Under the pieces are notes generated by a model. It had not been told where the DNA came from and did not search any database. It was given only the letters and a program-made list of their open reading frames with translations. From Methylomonas sp. LL1 (GTDB lineage: Bacteria; Pseudomonadota; Gammaproteobacteria; Methylococcales; Methylomonadaceae), in NCBI RefSeq assembly GCF_015711015.1, contig NZ_CP064653.1, forward strand, positions 4,650,001 through 4,714,000: DNA of 64,000 nucleotides. Reading direction: 5' to 3'. The translations under genes and the position numbers were made by a program. Below are positions 25,605 to 37,474 of the stretch, piece after piece; positions within the stretch are counted from its first letter, which is position 1, and each line of letters starts with the position of its first letter.

Positions 25605-26279
25605 ATGAGCATCAAGGATTGGTCGGTAGACGAACGGCCGCGAGAAAAATTATTGCAACGCGGCGCTGCCGCGTTGACGGACGCCGAATTGCTGGCGATC
25701 TTTCTGCGCACGGGAACTCCGGGAAAATCGGCGGTGGATATGGCGCGGGAATTATTGAGCGAGTATGGTTCCTTGCAAGCACTGCTGGCGGCTGACCGGC
25801 AACGTTTTTGTCAAAGCAATGGCTTGGGCGATGCCAAATATGCCCAGTTGCAGGCGGTTTTGGAAATGGCGCGCCGGCATTTTGCCGAAATCCTGCAGCG
25901 CGGCAATGCCCTGACTAGCCCGGACATTACCCGAGCCTATCTCAGCGCGCAGCTGCGGGGTTACAGCTACGAGGTTTTCGCGTGCTTGTTCCTGGACAAT
26001 CAACACCGGGTGATACAGTGGGAAGAGTTGTTTCGGGGCACGATAGACGGCGCCAGCGTGTATCCGCGAGAAGTGGCGAAACGGTCGTTGTACCATCATG
26101 CGGCGGCGGTCATATTCGCCCACAACCATCCGTCGGGTATCAATGAACCCAGTCAGGCCGATAGACAGATTACCGATAAACTCAAACAGGCCTTGGCCTT
26201 ATTTGATATTCGGGTGTTGGATCATTTCATCGTGGGCGATGGGGAACCCTATTCATTTGCCGAGCATGGGCTGATTTAA
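25605..26279 (+). CDS. radC: RadC-family JAB-domain protein
   Basis: 224 residues from the ATG at 25605, with a GGAG site and the family start [17 protein letters not shown]; earlier starts add an unlikely tail. The helical DNA-binding-like N-terminal part ([16 protein letters not shown]) is followed by a JAB/MPN metalloprotease-like domain with the zinc motif HNHPSG...SQADRQIT intact. Once thought to act in DNA repair, its true substrate remains unsettled. It is divergent from coaBC, as in many gammaproteobacteria. Confidence 0.95.
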   Translation: MSIKDWSVDERPREKLLQRGAAALTDAELLAIFLRTGTPGKSAVDMARELLSEYGSLQALLAADRQRFCQSNGLGDAKYAQLQAVLEMARRHFAEILQRGNALTSPDITRAYLSAQLRGYSYEVFACLFLDNQHRVIQWEELFRGTIDGASVYPREVAKRSLYHHAAAVIFAHNHPSGINEPSQADRQITDKLKQALALFDIRVLDHFIVGDGEPYSFAEHGLI

Positions 26280-26331
26280 GCGCTAGGCATTCAGGCGGCC
26301 AAGAAATTGCCGCGGCTGTAAGGAAAAGTTT

Positions 26332-29300
26332 ATGCATTTTGACCATGATGTGAGTTTGGTCGTTATTTCAATTCTAATCGTCATCTTTGGCTGTGGCGCG
26401 ACGCTATTTCTGTTGCGGGGCAACGGCAGGGTGGATAATGGCTTGCGCATAGTGATGGCCGCGTTGGCGCTTGCGACGGGTACTTGGTCCATGCATTTCA
26501 TCGGTATGCTGGCTTTTCAGCCGAGTATTCCCATCGCATTTGATCCTTTCCTGACTCTGGCGTCTTATTTGTTTGCCGTTGCCGGCGCCTCGTCGGCCAT
26601 GTTGATTTTACGTCGTGGCCAACAAGGTTTGTCCAGATGGTTTTCGGCCGCAAGCTGCCTGACTTTGGCGGTTTCCGCCATGCATTATGCCGGCATGGCC
26701 GCGATGCGCATGCAGCCACCCGTCGTCTATCATCCCTTGTGGGGCGTTGTCTCTGTCCTGTTAATGTTTACCGCGTCTTATGCGCTGGTCTGGGTGCTTG
26801 AATATTTGCAGCAAGGTCATCCGCGCCGGTTGGCGCTGGCTTTGTGCGCCGTGGCGCTCGGGATTGCCATCAGCAGTCCGCATTATACGGGCATGGTGGC
26901 TGCGGATTTCCCGACCGACGCTGTTTCCCTGGCGGCGCTATCGCCCGATGCAATCGATCGCGAGGAATTGATTAGCTTGGTCGTTAGTCTAGGTTTGTTT
27001 TTGATGGTGATGCTGCTATTCGGCGCTTTCCAGCAAAGTAGAATTGAAATCTGGAAGACCCTGCTAATGATCAGTTTGTCGGAGTTGCTGGTGATGTTGA
27101 TGATGCCGGCAATTTTGCCGGCCAATGCGACCTTGTTGCAGGAGTCTGCCTTGGATGTGGCGATGCTGATGCTACTGGTTTTGCCGGTTGCCTGGCAGTT
27201 GCAACAGACTAGCCGGACTCTTTTCGACAGCCAGCAGGATGCGCAAAAGAATCTTGATTCACAACGGGCTATCGCTCAATTGCTGTCATTGCAGTTGGAT
27301 CAACTGGATATGTCGGAATTGATGGATAGCGGGCTAAAAATTATTTGTAACATTTCATGGCTGAAACAGATTTCGAACGCGGCGGTGTTTCTGAATGATG
27401 CCGATAATAAGGTCCTGAATAGAGTGGCCCAACATAATCCGGCTAACCAAATTCGGCAAAGTTGCGCCAAGGTCGAGCATGGCTGTTGTTTGTGCGGCAG
27501 GGCGGCGGTGACGGGAGAAATTCAACATCATGGTCACGTCGAAGCGGGGCACACCATTCGATATGAAGGCATGCCCGATCATGGGCATTACATCGTCCCA
27601 TTGTTAACTAACCAACGGCTCAAGGGCGTGTTGTGTTTGTATCTGGCCGCCGGGCATCAATTCGATGCGGCGGAGTCGGGTATGTTAATGACACTGGGAG
27701 CGACCTTGTCGAAATTGATCAGTTCCAAGCAAGCCATGCTGGAGTTGATGTTGGTGAATATGGCGTTCGAACACAATTTGACCTGCCTGATGGTTACCGA
27801 TGCGAACAACCGAGTGTTGAACGTCAATCCTATCTTTTGTGAAGTAACGGGATACAGCGTTGAAGACATCAAGGGACAAAAACCCTCGATTCTGTCATCC
27901 GGACGTCATGATGCCGAGTATTATGCGGCTATGTGGCGGATACTAAATGAAACCGGCAGATGGGAGGGCGAAATTTGGAACAAACGCAAAAACGGCGACA
28001 TTTATCCGGAATGGCTGACCATTACCGCCGTGCGCGATCACAAGGATCGGGTACAGAATTACATCGCCGCCTTTGCCGACATTTCCCGGCATAAACTGGC
28101 CGAGGAAAAGATCAGGCAATTGGCTTATTACGACAGTCTGACCGGATTGGCCAATCGCAGTTTGTTTTACGACAGGTTGGAGCAGGCCATCATCCAGGCC
28201 AAGCGCCACCAAACCAAATTGGCGCTGTTATTTATCGATCTGGATCGGTTCAAGGAAGTCAACGATACCCTGGGGCATGATGCCGGCGATCAATTGTTGA
28301 AGACCGTTGCCGAACGCATTCGCGGTTGTTTGCGGGAAAGCGATCTGCTGGCGCGTCTGGGGGGCGATGAGTTTGTAGTGTTGCTGAAGGACATTATGCC
28401 GGTATCCGAGTTAAATGCCGTCGAAATTTGCGAAAAAATCTCCGACACTATTATCCGGCGGTTGTCCGAAGGCCATGAATACGAACGTTATACTTTTTAC
28501 GGCGGCGGCAGTATAGGCATCGTGATTTATCCGGATAACGCCGAGCAAGTGGGCGATTTGATTCAGCGCGCCGATACCGCGATGTACGAAGCCAAGAATG
28601 CCGGTCGCAACACCTACCGGTTTTTTTCGCAGCAATCGGCGCATAATTTGGAAAACCGGCTGTCGATCAGCCATGCCTTGCGTAGCGCCATCGAGCAAAA
28701 TGAATTTTCGCTGGTTTATCAGCCGCTGATTGATATGGAAAGCCAAGCGATTATCGGCGCGGAGGTTTTATTGCGCTGGAATAGCGCCGAGCTGGGGGAG
28801 GTCGCGCCGAGTAATTTTATTTCGTTGGCCGAAGAAACCGGGCTGATTGTCGCTATCGGCGAATGGGTGGTGGAACAAGCCTGTCGGCGGCTGTTGGCAT
28901 GGCAAGCGCGCAAGCAACTGCCGCCGTGTTATTTGGCCATCAATGTCTCCATTCATCAATTGATACACCGGGATTTTGCCGATCGGATGCTGTCGCTGTG
29001 CCAGCAATTCAACGTGTCCCCGAGCAGTTTGGAGCTGGAGATCACCGAAGGTGGGTTGGCGCAATATCCCGACAATATCGCCAACATTCTGCATCAATTA
29101 AGGCAAAGTGGTTTCGGGCTGGCGATCGACGATTTCGGCACCGATTATTCGTCATTGGGCCGGCTTAAATCGTTTAACGTCGATTTGTTGAAAATCGACC
29201 GTTCGTTTGTGAATGACATGACCACCAATTCCGATGATGCGGCCATCGTCAAGGCGATTATCGATTTGGGGAATGCCCTGGGATTAAAGACTCTGGCCGA

Positions 29301-29484
29301 AGGCGTGGAAACCGTCGACCAGTTCGAGTTGTTGAAGCAACTGGGTTGCGAGCGCGGCCAAGGCTATTTGTTTGGTAAACCGATGTCCGCCGATGCATTC
29401 GAGCAATTGCTCGATGCATCTTGCGAGGCGCGGGTAGAGGATTTAACCGAAAACAGTTATCCCTTGTCCTGCAATGGAGGTTGA
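26332..29484 (+). CDS. MHYT-GAF-PAS-GGDEF-EAL cyclic-di-GMP signalling protein
   Basis: 1050 residues, with an AAGGA ribosome site. Seven hydrophobic helices at about 1-300 carry repeated MHYT-type motifs ([22 protein letters not shown]), proposed to bind copper and sense O2, CO or NO. A GAF-like part is at about 310-470 and includes a cysteine pair, CCLCGR. A PAS domain lies at about 475-590 ([20 protein letters not shown]). GGDEF is intact ([13 protein letters not shown]), with an RESD product-inhibition site just before it. EAL follows with [17 protein letters not shown] and AEGVET, also apparently active. It can therefore in principle make and degrade c-di-GMP. Its end overlaps the convergent AIM24 gene by 28 bases. 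Confidence 0.95.
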   Translation: MHFDHDVSLVVISILIVIFGCGATLFLLRGNGRVDNGLRIVMAALALATGTWSMHFIGMLAFQPSIPIAFDPFLTLASYLFAVAGASSAMLILRRGQQGLSRWFSAASCLTLAVSAMHYAGMAAMRMQPPVVYHPLWGVVSVLLMFTASYALVWVLEYLQQGHPRRLALALCAVALGIAISSPHYTGMVAADFPTDAVSLAALSPDAIDREELISLVVSLGLFLMVMLLFGAFQQSRIEIWKTLLMISLSELLVMLMMPAILPANATLLQESALDVAMLMLLVLPVAWQLQQTSRTLFDSQQDAQKNLDSQRAIAQLLSLQLDQLDMSELMDSGLKIICNISWLKQISNAAVFLNDADNKVLNRVAQHNPANQIRQSCAKVEHGCCLCGRAAVTGEIQHHGHVEAGHTIRYEGMPDHGHYIVPLLTNQRLKGVLCLYLAAGHQFDAAESGMLMTLGATLSKLISSKQAMLELMLVNMAFEHNLTCLMVTDANNRVLNVNPIFCEVTGYSVEDIKGQKPSILSSGRHDAEYYAAMWRILNETGRWEGEIWNKRKNGDIYPEWLTITAVRDHKDRVQNYIAAFADISRHKLAEEKIRQLAYYDSLTGLANRSLFYDRLEQAIIQAKRHQTKLALLFIDLDRFKEVNDTLGHDAGDQLLKTVAERIRGCLRESDLLARLGGDEFVVLLKDIMPVSELNAVEICEKISDTIIRRLSEGHEYERYTFYGGGSIGIVIYPDNAEQVGDLIQRADTAMYEAKNAGRNTYRFFSQQSAHNLENRLSISHALRSAIEQNEFSLVYQPLIDMESQAIIGAEVLLRWNSAELGEVAPSNFISLAEETGLIVAIGEWVVEQACRRLLAWQARKQLPPCYLAINVSIHQLIHRDFADRMLSLCQQFNVSPSSLELEITEGGLAQYPDNIANILHQLRQSGFGLAIDDFGTDYSSLGRLKSFNVDLLKIDRSFVNDMTTNSDDAAIVKAIIDLGNALGLKTLAEGVETVDQFELLKQLGCERGQGYLFGKPMSADAFEQLLDASCEARVEDLTENSYPLSCNGG

Positions 29485-30188
29485 TAATGACTCAGCACCC
29501 GTTCGGCTAGCCGGGAAAACGGCATGCTTTGTATCCAGACCGAACCCGTGCCTTTCAGGGTGGCTAGAAATATCCCCTCGCCGCCGAACAGCATGCTGGT
29601 CAGGCCACCGCTGATGCCGATGTCGTAATCGATGTCGCCGCTGAACGCCACCAGACAGCCGGTATCCAGGCGCAGGGTCTCGTTGCGTAATTCCTTCCGG
29701 ACCACCGTGCCTCCGGCGTGAATGAAGGCCATGCCGTCGCCGCGCAGGCGTTGCAGGATAAACCCCTCTCCGCCGAAAAAACCGCTGCCCAGGCGCTTGT
29801 TGAAGGCAATATCCACCTGGGTGCCGAAGGCGGCCGCCAAAAATGCTGTACGCTGGCAAATCACTTCTTCGCCCAGTTCGGCCAGATTCAACGGAATGAC
29901 CGAGCCGGGGAAGGGCGCGGAAAACGCGGCCCGCCGTTTTTGCTTGCCTGTGTTGCTAAAGTGAGTCAGAAATACCGATTCGCCGGTCAACATGCGTTTG
30001 CCGATGCCAAACAGCTTGTCCATCACCCCGCCGGAACCGTCGCCCATTTTGGCTTCGAAATCTATATCCTGTTCGATATAAGTCATGGCTCCGGCTTCGG
30101 CGATCACGGTTTCGCCGGGGTCTAGTTCGATTTCGACCATTTGAATGTCGTGGCCGATGATTTGGTAGTCGACTTGATGGCAGCGCAT
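29457..30188 (-). CDS. AIM24-family protein (TIGR00266 type)
   Basis: 243 residues, soluble, Gly- and beta-rich. The family hallmarks are the repeated GGEG/FGGEG blocks ([33 protein letters not shown]), the [18 protein letters not shown] start and LDTGCLVAF near residue 175. The fold is related to tryptophan RNA-binding attenuator-like proteins. The role is unknown in bacteria; the yeast homologue is mitochondrial. It stands alone, convergent with the MHYT gene, with a 226-base leader towards dapE. Confidence 0.88.
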   Translation of the reverse strand: MRCHQVDYQIIGHDIQMVEIELDPGETVIAEAGAMTYIEQDIDFEAKMGDGSGGVMDKLFGIGKRMLTGESVFLTHFSNTGKQKRRAAFSAPFPGSVIPLNLAELGEEVICQRTAFLAAAFGTQVDIAFNKRLGSGFFGGEGFILQRLRGDGMAFIHAGGTVVRKELRNETLRLDTGCLVAFSGDIDYDIGISGGLTSMLFGGEGIFLATLKGTGSVWIQSMPFSRLAERVLSHYQPPLQDKG

Positions 30189-30414
30189 GCTTGTGTCCTC
30201 CCGATATGGACGTGAATAACTTCTCTGAGAGCCGAGCAGTATTTTGTAGGTGCAAATTCATTCGCACAGTGCGGATAAATCCGCATCTAACGAACATGCC
30301 GGCATAAGGCGATTTATGGCAATAATTGTACCCACAATCCAAGTAATTTGCCGTTGACTAAGCGGACGGACATATTTGGTATCGACAATGAGTACAAGCT
30401 TTCTCAAAAGTCAC

Positions 30415-31892
<1,478 letters not shown>

Positions 31893-32275
31893 GGAGTGTA
31901 ACGGGGTAGTTGTGTGTTAAGTTTGAATGATGGGATGCATTATAACGCTAGTTGATTTTGCCGTAGCTTACTGACTCAACTCGAGCAATCATCGGGCTTC
32001 GAGGATGAACCTATAAAATTAGCATTCGTTTACAGAGCTGGCTAAGCCGATAGCCGTTAAGGTTTTATTTCGATACAGCCAGCAGTCATTGTAGGGTAAT
32101 TGAATAGGGGGGCAAAAAATAATTCCCGTGTTTTGATTTGTTCACTATGCTAAAGGCGATAATGTCATTCGTAATGATTAAAAGGTATTGGCTAGCATAA
32201 GTCGATAGTAATTTTGCTTCAATTCGTTGGATTGTGTTTTCCGACATTTTTTAATTGCCTATTCAATTCACTCTA
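31893..32275. other. 383-base leader before the polysaccharide locus
   Basis: No gene seen. It carries the -10 box of yffB on the minus strand near 31940. The right half becomes AT-rich towards the first glycosyltransferase gene, marking the boundary of the glycan locus. I looked for a JUMPstart/ops element and did not find one. Confidence 0.5.
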
Positions 32276-33160
32276 ATGAATTTAGAAAACAAACTTAGCA
32301 TTGTGCTTCCCGCAAAAAACGAAGCGCTTAATCTGCGGGAATTATTACTCCGAATAAAAAATATTGTTCCTGACGCCGAGATATTGGTGATTGATGACGG
32401 TTCAACCGACAATACCTCTCAAATAGCACGGGACACGGATGTGAATGTCATAAGGCACCCTTATAGCCAAGGTAACGGCGCTTCGATTAAAACCGGAGCC
32501 AGAAACGCAAAAGGCGACATACTGGTTTTTATGGATGCGGACGGACAGCATAATCCTGAAGATATTCCCGCCCTGTTAGCTAAACTGGAAGAAGGGTACG
32601 ATATGGCTGTGGGAGCCAGACATGTCAGTACCCAGGCCTCCTGGCTCAGGAAAATAGGTAATAGGTTTTATAATCGATTGGCCTCTATGATGACTGGGCA
32701 TCGTATTGAAGATTTGACGTGCGGCTATCGTGCGGTAAGAGCGGATAAATTCAGAAAATTTCTATATCTACTGCCCAACGGGTTTTCCTATCCCACCACC
32801 AGTACCATGGCATTTTTTCGCTCGGGTTTTCCGGTGGCTTATGTGCCTATTCATGCAGAGAAACGGGAGGGTAAAAGTCATATCAAGATATTTAGGGATG
32901 GTGTGCGTTTTTTTATTATTATTCTAAGAATAGGCTCATTATTTTCACCCATGCGGTTATTTCTCCCAATAAGTGGTACGGTTTTTCTCGCCGGAATAAC
33001 ATATTATGCTTATACATTTATAACTACCGGTCGTTTTACCAATATGAGCGCGTTGTTATTGCTGTCTTCGTTATTGATTTTTTTGATTGGTATTCTTTCC
33101 GAACAGATTTCATCCTTGCATTATCGATCCGCTGAAGATAATCGGCGAACATGGCGATGA
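32276..33160 (+). CDS. Family 2 glycosyltransferase, polyprenyl-phosphate sugar type
   Basis: 294 residues from the ATG at 32276; a TTG at 32255 is possible but has no ribosome site either. Related to dolichyl-phosphate mannosyltransferases. The GT-A nucleotide-binding part has VLPAKNEALNLRELL, VIDDGSTDNTSQIA and the metal-binding MDADGQHNPEDIP. Two C-terminal hydrophobic helices (about 223-245, 258-282) anchor it in the inner membrane. It likely charges undecaprenyl phosphate with a sugar from a nucleotide donor, for later use by a GT-C enzyme. Its stop overlaps the next start. Confidence 0.88.
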   Translation: MNLENKLSIVLPAKNEALNLRELLLRIKNIVPDAEILVIDDGSTDNTSQIARDTDVNVIRHPYSQGNGASIKTGARNAKGDILVFMDADGQHNPEDIPALLAKLEEGYDMAVGARHVSTQASWLRKIGNRFYNRLASMMTGHRIEDLTCGYRAVRADKFRKFLYLLPNGFSYPTTSTMAFFRSGFPVAYVPIHAEKREGKSHIKIFRDGVRFFIIILRIGSLFSPMRLFLPISGTVFLAGITYYAYTFITTGRFTNMSALLLLSSLLIFLIGILSEQISSLHYRSAEDNRRTWR

Positions 33161-34314
33161 AAAAAATTCTACTGGTGACCCGTAATTTTCCCCCCCTAAA
33201 TGGCGGCATGGAACGGCTCAATTACCATATTTACTTGGAATTAAATCAGGATTTCAATACACTGGTCGCCGGTCCGATCGGTAGTAATGTTCATCTAACC
33301 CCCGAGACCCGGCATTGTGAGTTTCCACACAAACCTTTATTTGCATTTTTATGGGATTCATTTTGGAAAACACTGGTGTTATGTAGCAAAGAAAAACCTG
33401 ATCTGATTATTGCTGGTAGTGGGGCCACCGCATTATCGGCGTGGTTAATTGGTTACATCTGCAAAACCAAGGTTGTAACATTCGTTCATGGCTTGGATCT
33501 TGTCGTGTCGAATCCGCTTTATCAAATGCTATTTCTTCCTGCTATTCGAAATTGCGATGCGGTTTTGGTAAATAGCCATAACACCGGCAAATTGGCGATC
33601 AAAAAAGGCATTGCCTCGAATAAAATCAAAACTATTTATCCTGGTGTTGCATTACCTAAACCCGCTTCAAAAAGCATTATGCCTAATCGGTTTAAATCTG
33701 AAATAGGTATTGCCGAAGATTCTATAATTCTCTTGAGTGTCGGGCGCTTAACTGAGCGCAAGGGGTTGGTGGAGTTTATCCTTCACTCCCTTCCGAATAT
33801 CGTCAAAGCGGAACCTCGTTGTGTTTTGGTTATTATTGGCGACGAACCTAATAATGCATTGCATCATAAAGTAGGTGTAAAAGAAAAAATAATTCAAGCG
33901 GTAAGGGACAGCGGTCTTAATAACCATGTCTTTCTTTTGGGTCATGTCAGTGAGTCCCAACTTGAAGAAGCATATCAATGTAGTCATTTGCACGTTTTTC
34001 CTGGTATTGATCTGCCGGGAGATATAGAGGGATTTGGCATGGTTGCAATAGAAGCTGCCGCGCATGGTCTCCCAACCGTGGCTTTCGCCGTTGGTGGAGT
34101 TCCCGAGGCAGTGAATCATGGTATTTCGGGCTGGTTAATTAAACCAAGTGACTATCCTGCCATGACGGAAGCCGTTTTGAATGGTCTAATCAATCTAAAT
34201 TCCATTAACAATCAAGTAAATGCAGTTAGCTGCCGACAGCATGCGGCAAAATTTTCATGGGAAATTTTCGGCAACAATTTAAGGCACCTCTGTGACGAAA
34301 TATCAACGAATTAA
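33157..34314 (+). CDS. Family 4 glycosyltransferase
   Basis: 385 residues from the ATG at 33157, which overlaps the previous stop (ATGA); an ATG at 33151 is also in frame. GT-B fold. The N-terminal glycine loop RNFPPLNGGMERL is acceptor-side. The C-terminal half has VGRLTERKGLVEFI and the E-x7-E motif EGFGMVAIEAAAHGLPTVA that binds the nucleotide sugar. It is a retaining enzyme, cytoplasmic or peripheral. Donor and acceptor cannot be read from sequence. Second of three plus-strand genes in the glycan locus. Confidence 0.9.
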   Translation: MKKILLVTRNFPPLNGGMERLNYHIYLELNQDFNTLVAGPIGSNVHLTPETRHCEFPHKPLFAFLWDSFWKTLVLCSKEKPDLIIAGSGATALSAWLIGYICKTKVVTFVHGLDLVVSNPLYQMLFLPAIRNCDAVLVNSHNTGKLAIKKGIASNKIKTIYPGVALPKPASKSIMPNRFKSEIGIAEDSIILLSVGRLTERKGLVEFILHSLPNIVKAEPRCVLVIIGDEPNNALHHKVGVKEKIIQAVRDSGLNNHVFLLGHVSESQLEEAYQCSHLHVFPGIDLPGDIEGFGMVAIEAAAHGLPTVAFAVGGVPEAVNHGISGWLIKPSDYPAMTEAVLNGLINLNSINNQVNAVSCRQHAAKFSWEIFGNNLRHLCDEISTN

Positions 34315-34325
34315 TAGGTCATCTA

Positions 34326-35054
34326 ATGAATGAAAAGGATTACAAAATTGTCGGCGATTTTTATGATCAGGTTTATTATCAGAAAATCTCACAATCTGAT
34401 AATCCAAATAGACATTATTGGTCATTAGCGAAAAAAATTGGCATAAAACCAGGGGAGAAGCTTCTTGATATCGCTTGTGGAACGGGATCTTGGCTTAAGA
34501 CGGCATCAGATTTTGGTGCAAATATCCATGGTATTGATATTTCAGGGCGAGCAATTGAAATATGCCAAAAAAAGTTTCCAAACAATAGTATAAAAGAGGG
34601 TATTGCAGAAAATCTGCCATTCCCTGATGCTTATTTTGACATTGTTACTTGTTTAGGCGCGCTTGAACATTTTTTGGATCAACCTAAAGCTATCCGGGAA
34701 ATGATTCGAGTTGCCAAGCCGAATGCACGTTTTTTGATATTAGTACCCAATGCTGGCTTTCTGACTTTTCGATTAGGTTTTTTTAAAGGTACACAACAAC
34801 AGGAAGTAAAAGAAACAATTAAAAGTTTGAATGAATGGCAAACGCTCTTTAATCAACAAGGCCTGAATATAGTAAGTCGATGGGCGGATTTTCATGTTCT
34901 GTCGAAATATTGGATCGTGCGAAAACCTTACGGTATGTTGGTGCCACGACTTATTCAAGCGTTGTTATTATTAGTTTGGCCCCTAAGCTGGCAATATCAA
35001 GTTTACCATTTGTGCTGTTTAGCCTCGCCAAATTCAAAAGAACCTAAGTCATAG
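34326..35054 (+). CDS. SAM-dependent methyltransferase, class I
   Basis: 242 residues. The SAM-binding motif I is LLDIACGTGSWL near residue 46. GIDISGRAIEICQ (motif II) and YFDIVTCLGALEHF (motif IV region) follow, of the UbiE/Methyltransf_11 type. Probably methylates a sugar or lipid intermediate of the locus. The last 40 residues are hydrophobic (ALLLLVWPLSWQYQVYH) and could touch the membrane. It ends the plus-strand trio, 50 bases from the convergent operon. Confidence 0.85.
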   Translation: MNEKDYKIVGDFYDQVYYQKISQSDNPNRHYWSLAKKIGIKPGEKLLDIACGTGSWLKTASDFGANIHGIDISGRAIEICQKKFPNNSIKEGIAENLPFPDAYFDIVTCLGALEHFLDQPKAIREMIRVAKPNARFLILVPNAGFLTFRLGFFKGTQQQEVKETIKSLNEWQTLFNQQGLNIVSRWADFHVLSKYWIVRKPYGMLVPRLIQALLLLVWPLSWQYQVYHLCCLASPNSKEPKS

Positions 35055-35103
35055 CCTGCATCTTTAAACTTTAATGAAAGTTGTCTGAGTGAAGTGAAAT
35101 CGG

Positions 35104-36207
35104 TTACGCTGCGGATTGAGAGGTTTCTAGCAAATCGCTCAACATTAGTGCTGAATCTGTCCAATCACAATTCGGCGTGTATTCTTTTGTTTTCCATAAC
35201 AACGCATCCCGAATATGTCTGGCTAGATACTCTGGATTTCCGGCATCTGTCAAACATTCCGGATGATTTCGCAATACCCACCTTGTACCGGCCACGTTCG
35301 AAGCAATGACAGGTTTACGACATTGCATAGCCTCATACAATTTCACCGGATAACTGTAATTGCCGAATGCCGAATCCCGGTTAACAACTAACAAAATATC
35401 CAGAGCGTTAAGTAGCAACGGCATTTTCTCGTCCGGCAGATAACCGAGTTGGATTACCGCGTGCTCAATTTTTTTGGGTATTTTGAGGCCTTGTTCTTTA
35501 CGCCCGGAAAGGACCAGTTTGGCGTCGGGAACGTCATTGAGCAAATATTCCATTGCTTGAAACAACGTGCTAACCCCCCTGTTTTTATAAAGTGCCCCGC
35601 AATAACCAATTAGCGGTACTCCGTCAGGCAAATCGAACCGCCGCCGAAGACTTTCGTCATTAATAGGTTGAAATATGGGGTCGGCTGCCATCGGAATGAC
35701 CGTTGCGGGGCTTTCTGCTCGCTCCCGACTGATCAAAGCCGCCAATTCCGGTCCGGCGGCGGTTAAAGCAGTGGCCCTTTTTAATGCGGAACGCCAAGCC
35801 CAATGCAAAGGTTTGGCCCATGGTATATAGCTTTCGTAGTTATCGTAGGCATCGATCAATATTTTAATGCCGTATTGACTTCCTAGATGAGCAGCCATAA
35901 TGCCGTACCACGTGTCAGAAAGTCCAATGATCCAGTCCGGTTTATGTGTTTGTACAAGTATCCGCGCACGTCTCAAATAAGTCAAAGTACCACGGCTATG
36001 AATTTGCGAACGCAGACTTTCAGTATACCAATCCATGCCATGCGCATTATAATGAATTGGAGGATCGTCACCGTATCCGAGCAATAATATTGTTACATCG
36101 TGCCCTTGTTTGGCAAGATGATAAGGCAGATAAAAAAAACGTCCGTAGGGGCGCGTTAGAAGGTCTCTTCCTTGCGGGCGGCGCTTGCATAGGCAAATTA
36201 TTTTCAT
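35104..36207 (-). CDS. Family 4 glycosyltransferase
   Basis: 367 residues, GT-B fold, last gene of the 14-gene minus-strand operon. The donor-side half has IGYCGALYKNRGVSTLFQAM, then LVVNRDSAFGNYSYPVKLYEAMQCRKPVIAS, where the usual E-x7-E glutamates are replaced by a FGNYSYPVKLYEAM arrangement, as in several GT4 subgroups. The N-terminal part begins with a basic RRPQGRDLLTRPYGRFFYLP loop. Donor unknown. It overlaps the upstream gene by four bases. Confidence 0.85.
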   Translation of the reverse strand: MKIICLCKRRPQGRDLLTRPYGRFFYLPYHLAKQGHDVTILLLGYGDDPPIHYNAHGMDWYTESLRSQIHSRGTLTYLRRARILVQTHKPDWIIGLSDTWYGIMAAHLGSQYGIKILIDAYDNYESYIPWAKPLHWAWRSALKRATALTAAGPELAALISRERAESPATVIPMAADPIFQPINDESLRRRFDLPDGVPLIGYCGALYKNRGVSTLFQAMEYLLNDVPDAKLVLSGRKEQGLKIPKKIEHAVIQLGYLPDEKMPLLLNALDILLVVNRDSAFGNYSYPVKLYEAMQCRKPVIASNVAGTRWVLRNHPECLTDAGNPEYLARHIRDALLWKTKEYTPNCDWTDSALMLSDLLETSQSAA

Positions 36208-37382
36208 GTACGCATAACCGATTTGAGTATAAATCGAAAACGTTCATTGAATTGTTGCTGTCCCCATTGCGCTGCACGCAACTTACCGGCTATGGTCAAA
36301 CGTTGACATAGTTCATCATCTGTTGCGAGTCTATGAATAACTTGAGCAATTTCATTTACTGATTCTGGGTCGAATAGCAAAGCGGCGTCTGCTACCTGCT
36401 CCGGCATGCCATAAATGCGGGAAACCGCCACCGGACAGCCGGCAGCCATGGCTTCCAAGGGGGGGATATTAGTTGGTCCAAAAAATGTCGGCATCACCAA
36501 GGCTCGAGCACGCCTGTACATTATTCCGATATCTGCATCGGGCACATACCCAAATACATGCACTCGATCGCTCAACTGTAAATTCTCGATTTCAAGCATT
36601 ACTTTCGCATAGGCGTTTTTTTTTGAACCGCTCAAAACCAAGTGTAGATTGGGTACAGCCTGACGAATTAAGTAAAGTGCTCTCAATAAATTAATATGGT
36701 TTTTGTGTTCCCAAAACTGAGCAGGGTAAAAAATGAATTTTTCAGGCAAGCAATAATGCCGGTCAAAATCTTCCGGAACTTGTGCGTTGAGGATATAGTT
36801 GGGCGCCACAAATGGTAAAACATGAATACATTCTTCAGCCACTGCATAAGAGTCCTTCACTTGACGCTTACCAACTCCCGAATCAACCAAAACTCCTTCA
36901 GAATAACGGCAAAGACGCTGATAGTGGCGTTCTCGCCTGTAAAACAATCCGAATCTCGATACCTCGGGAAAACGCGACTCATAGCGATGCATCAAGTCAT
37001 GAATGACACCTATGGCTGGAGTAGGAATCGCGTATGTCCAAACATCTTGTGCCGGAAATATCCACAAATCGCAAGTTTGTTTCAACAGGAGACGAGTGAA
37101 AGGATGGATGTATTTTGCAACCAGTCGCCAAGGTCTGATTGGTAATCCAACTCGTAATGCCAATCCAATCATCGCGTCTATTTTGCTGTCTTGGATAGGT
37201 ACTAGTTCGAATCTGTTGTCATATTCTCTTAACTTTTCCCTCCATGCTGGTTGAGTATGAGCGACAACAATGGTAAATTCAGTTTGCGGGAGACTCGCCA
37301 AAGCTTCGACTACAGATTGAGAATACTGAAATACTCCTCCACCTTCCGGCGGAAATCCTAAAAAAATTCCTATGCGATTCAT
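36204..37382 (-). CDS. Family 4 glycosyltransferase (mannosyltransferase-like)
   Basis: 392 residues, GT-B fold. The GGGVFQYSQSVVEAL loop near residue 14 and AIGVIHDLMHRYESRFPEVS resemble WbaZ/WbdB-type mannosyltransferases of O-antigen clusters. The donor-side half holds YPAQFWEHKNHINLLRAL and FFGPTNIPPLEAMAAGCPVAVS, with the second glutamate of the E-x7-E pair intact and the first replaced. Mannose as donor is inference from resemblance only. Its ATG overlaps no upstream gene; a 92-base gap separates it from the GT2 gene. Confidence 0.86.
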   Translation of the reverse strand: MNRIGIFLGFPPEGGGVFQYSQSVVEALASLPQTEFTIVVAHTQPAWREKLREYDNRFELVPIQDSKIDAMIGLALRVGLPIRPWRLVAKYIHPFTRLLLKQTCDLWIFPAQDVWTYAIPTPAIGVIHDLMHRYESRFPEVSRFGLFYRRERHYQRLCRYSEGVLVDSGVGKRQVKDSYAVAEECIHVLPFVAPNYILNAQVPEDFDRHYCLPEKFIFYPAQFWEHKNHINLLRALYLIRQAVPNLHLVLSGSKKNAYAKVMLEIENLQLSDRVHVFGYVPDADIGIMYRRARALVMPTFFGPTNIPPLEAMAAGCPVAVSRIYGMPEQVADAALLFDPESVNEIAQVIHRLATDDELCQRLTIAGKLRAAQWGQQQFNERFRFILKSVMRT

Positions 37383-37474
37383 TGGGGCGTAAAAAAGTTG
37401 ACAATCCAGGCTTCGAACCCTAACTCACCGCTATCTAGTAATAGTTTAAAGTGCAAAGTCACAATGTAAAGAAA

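Noticed and set aside
31893-32275. JUMPstart/ops element before the glycan genes
   Set aside because: No GGCGGTAGC-type core was found in either strand of the leader.
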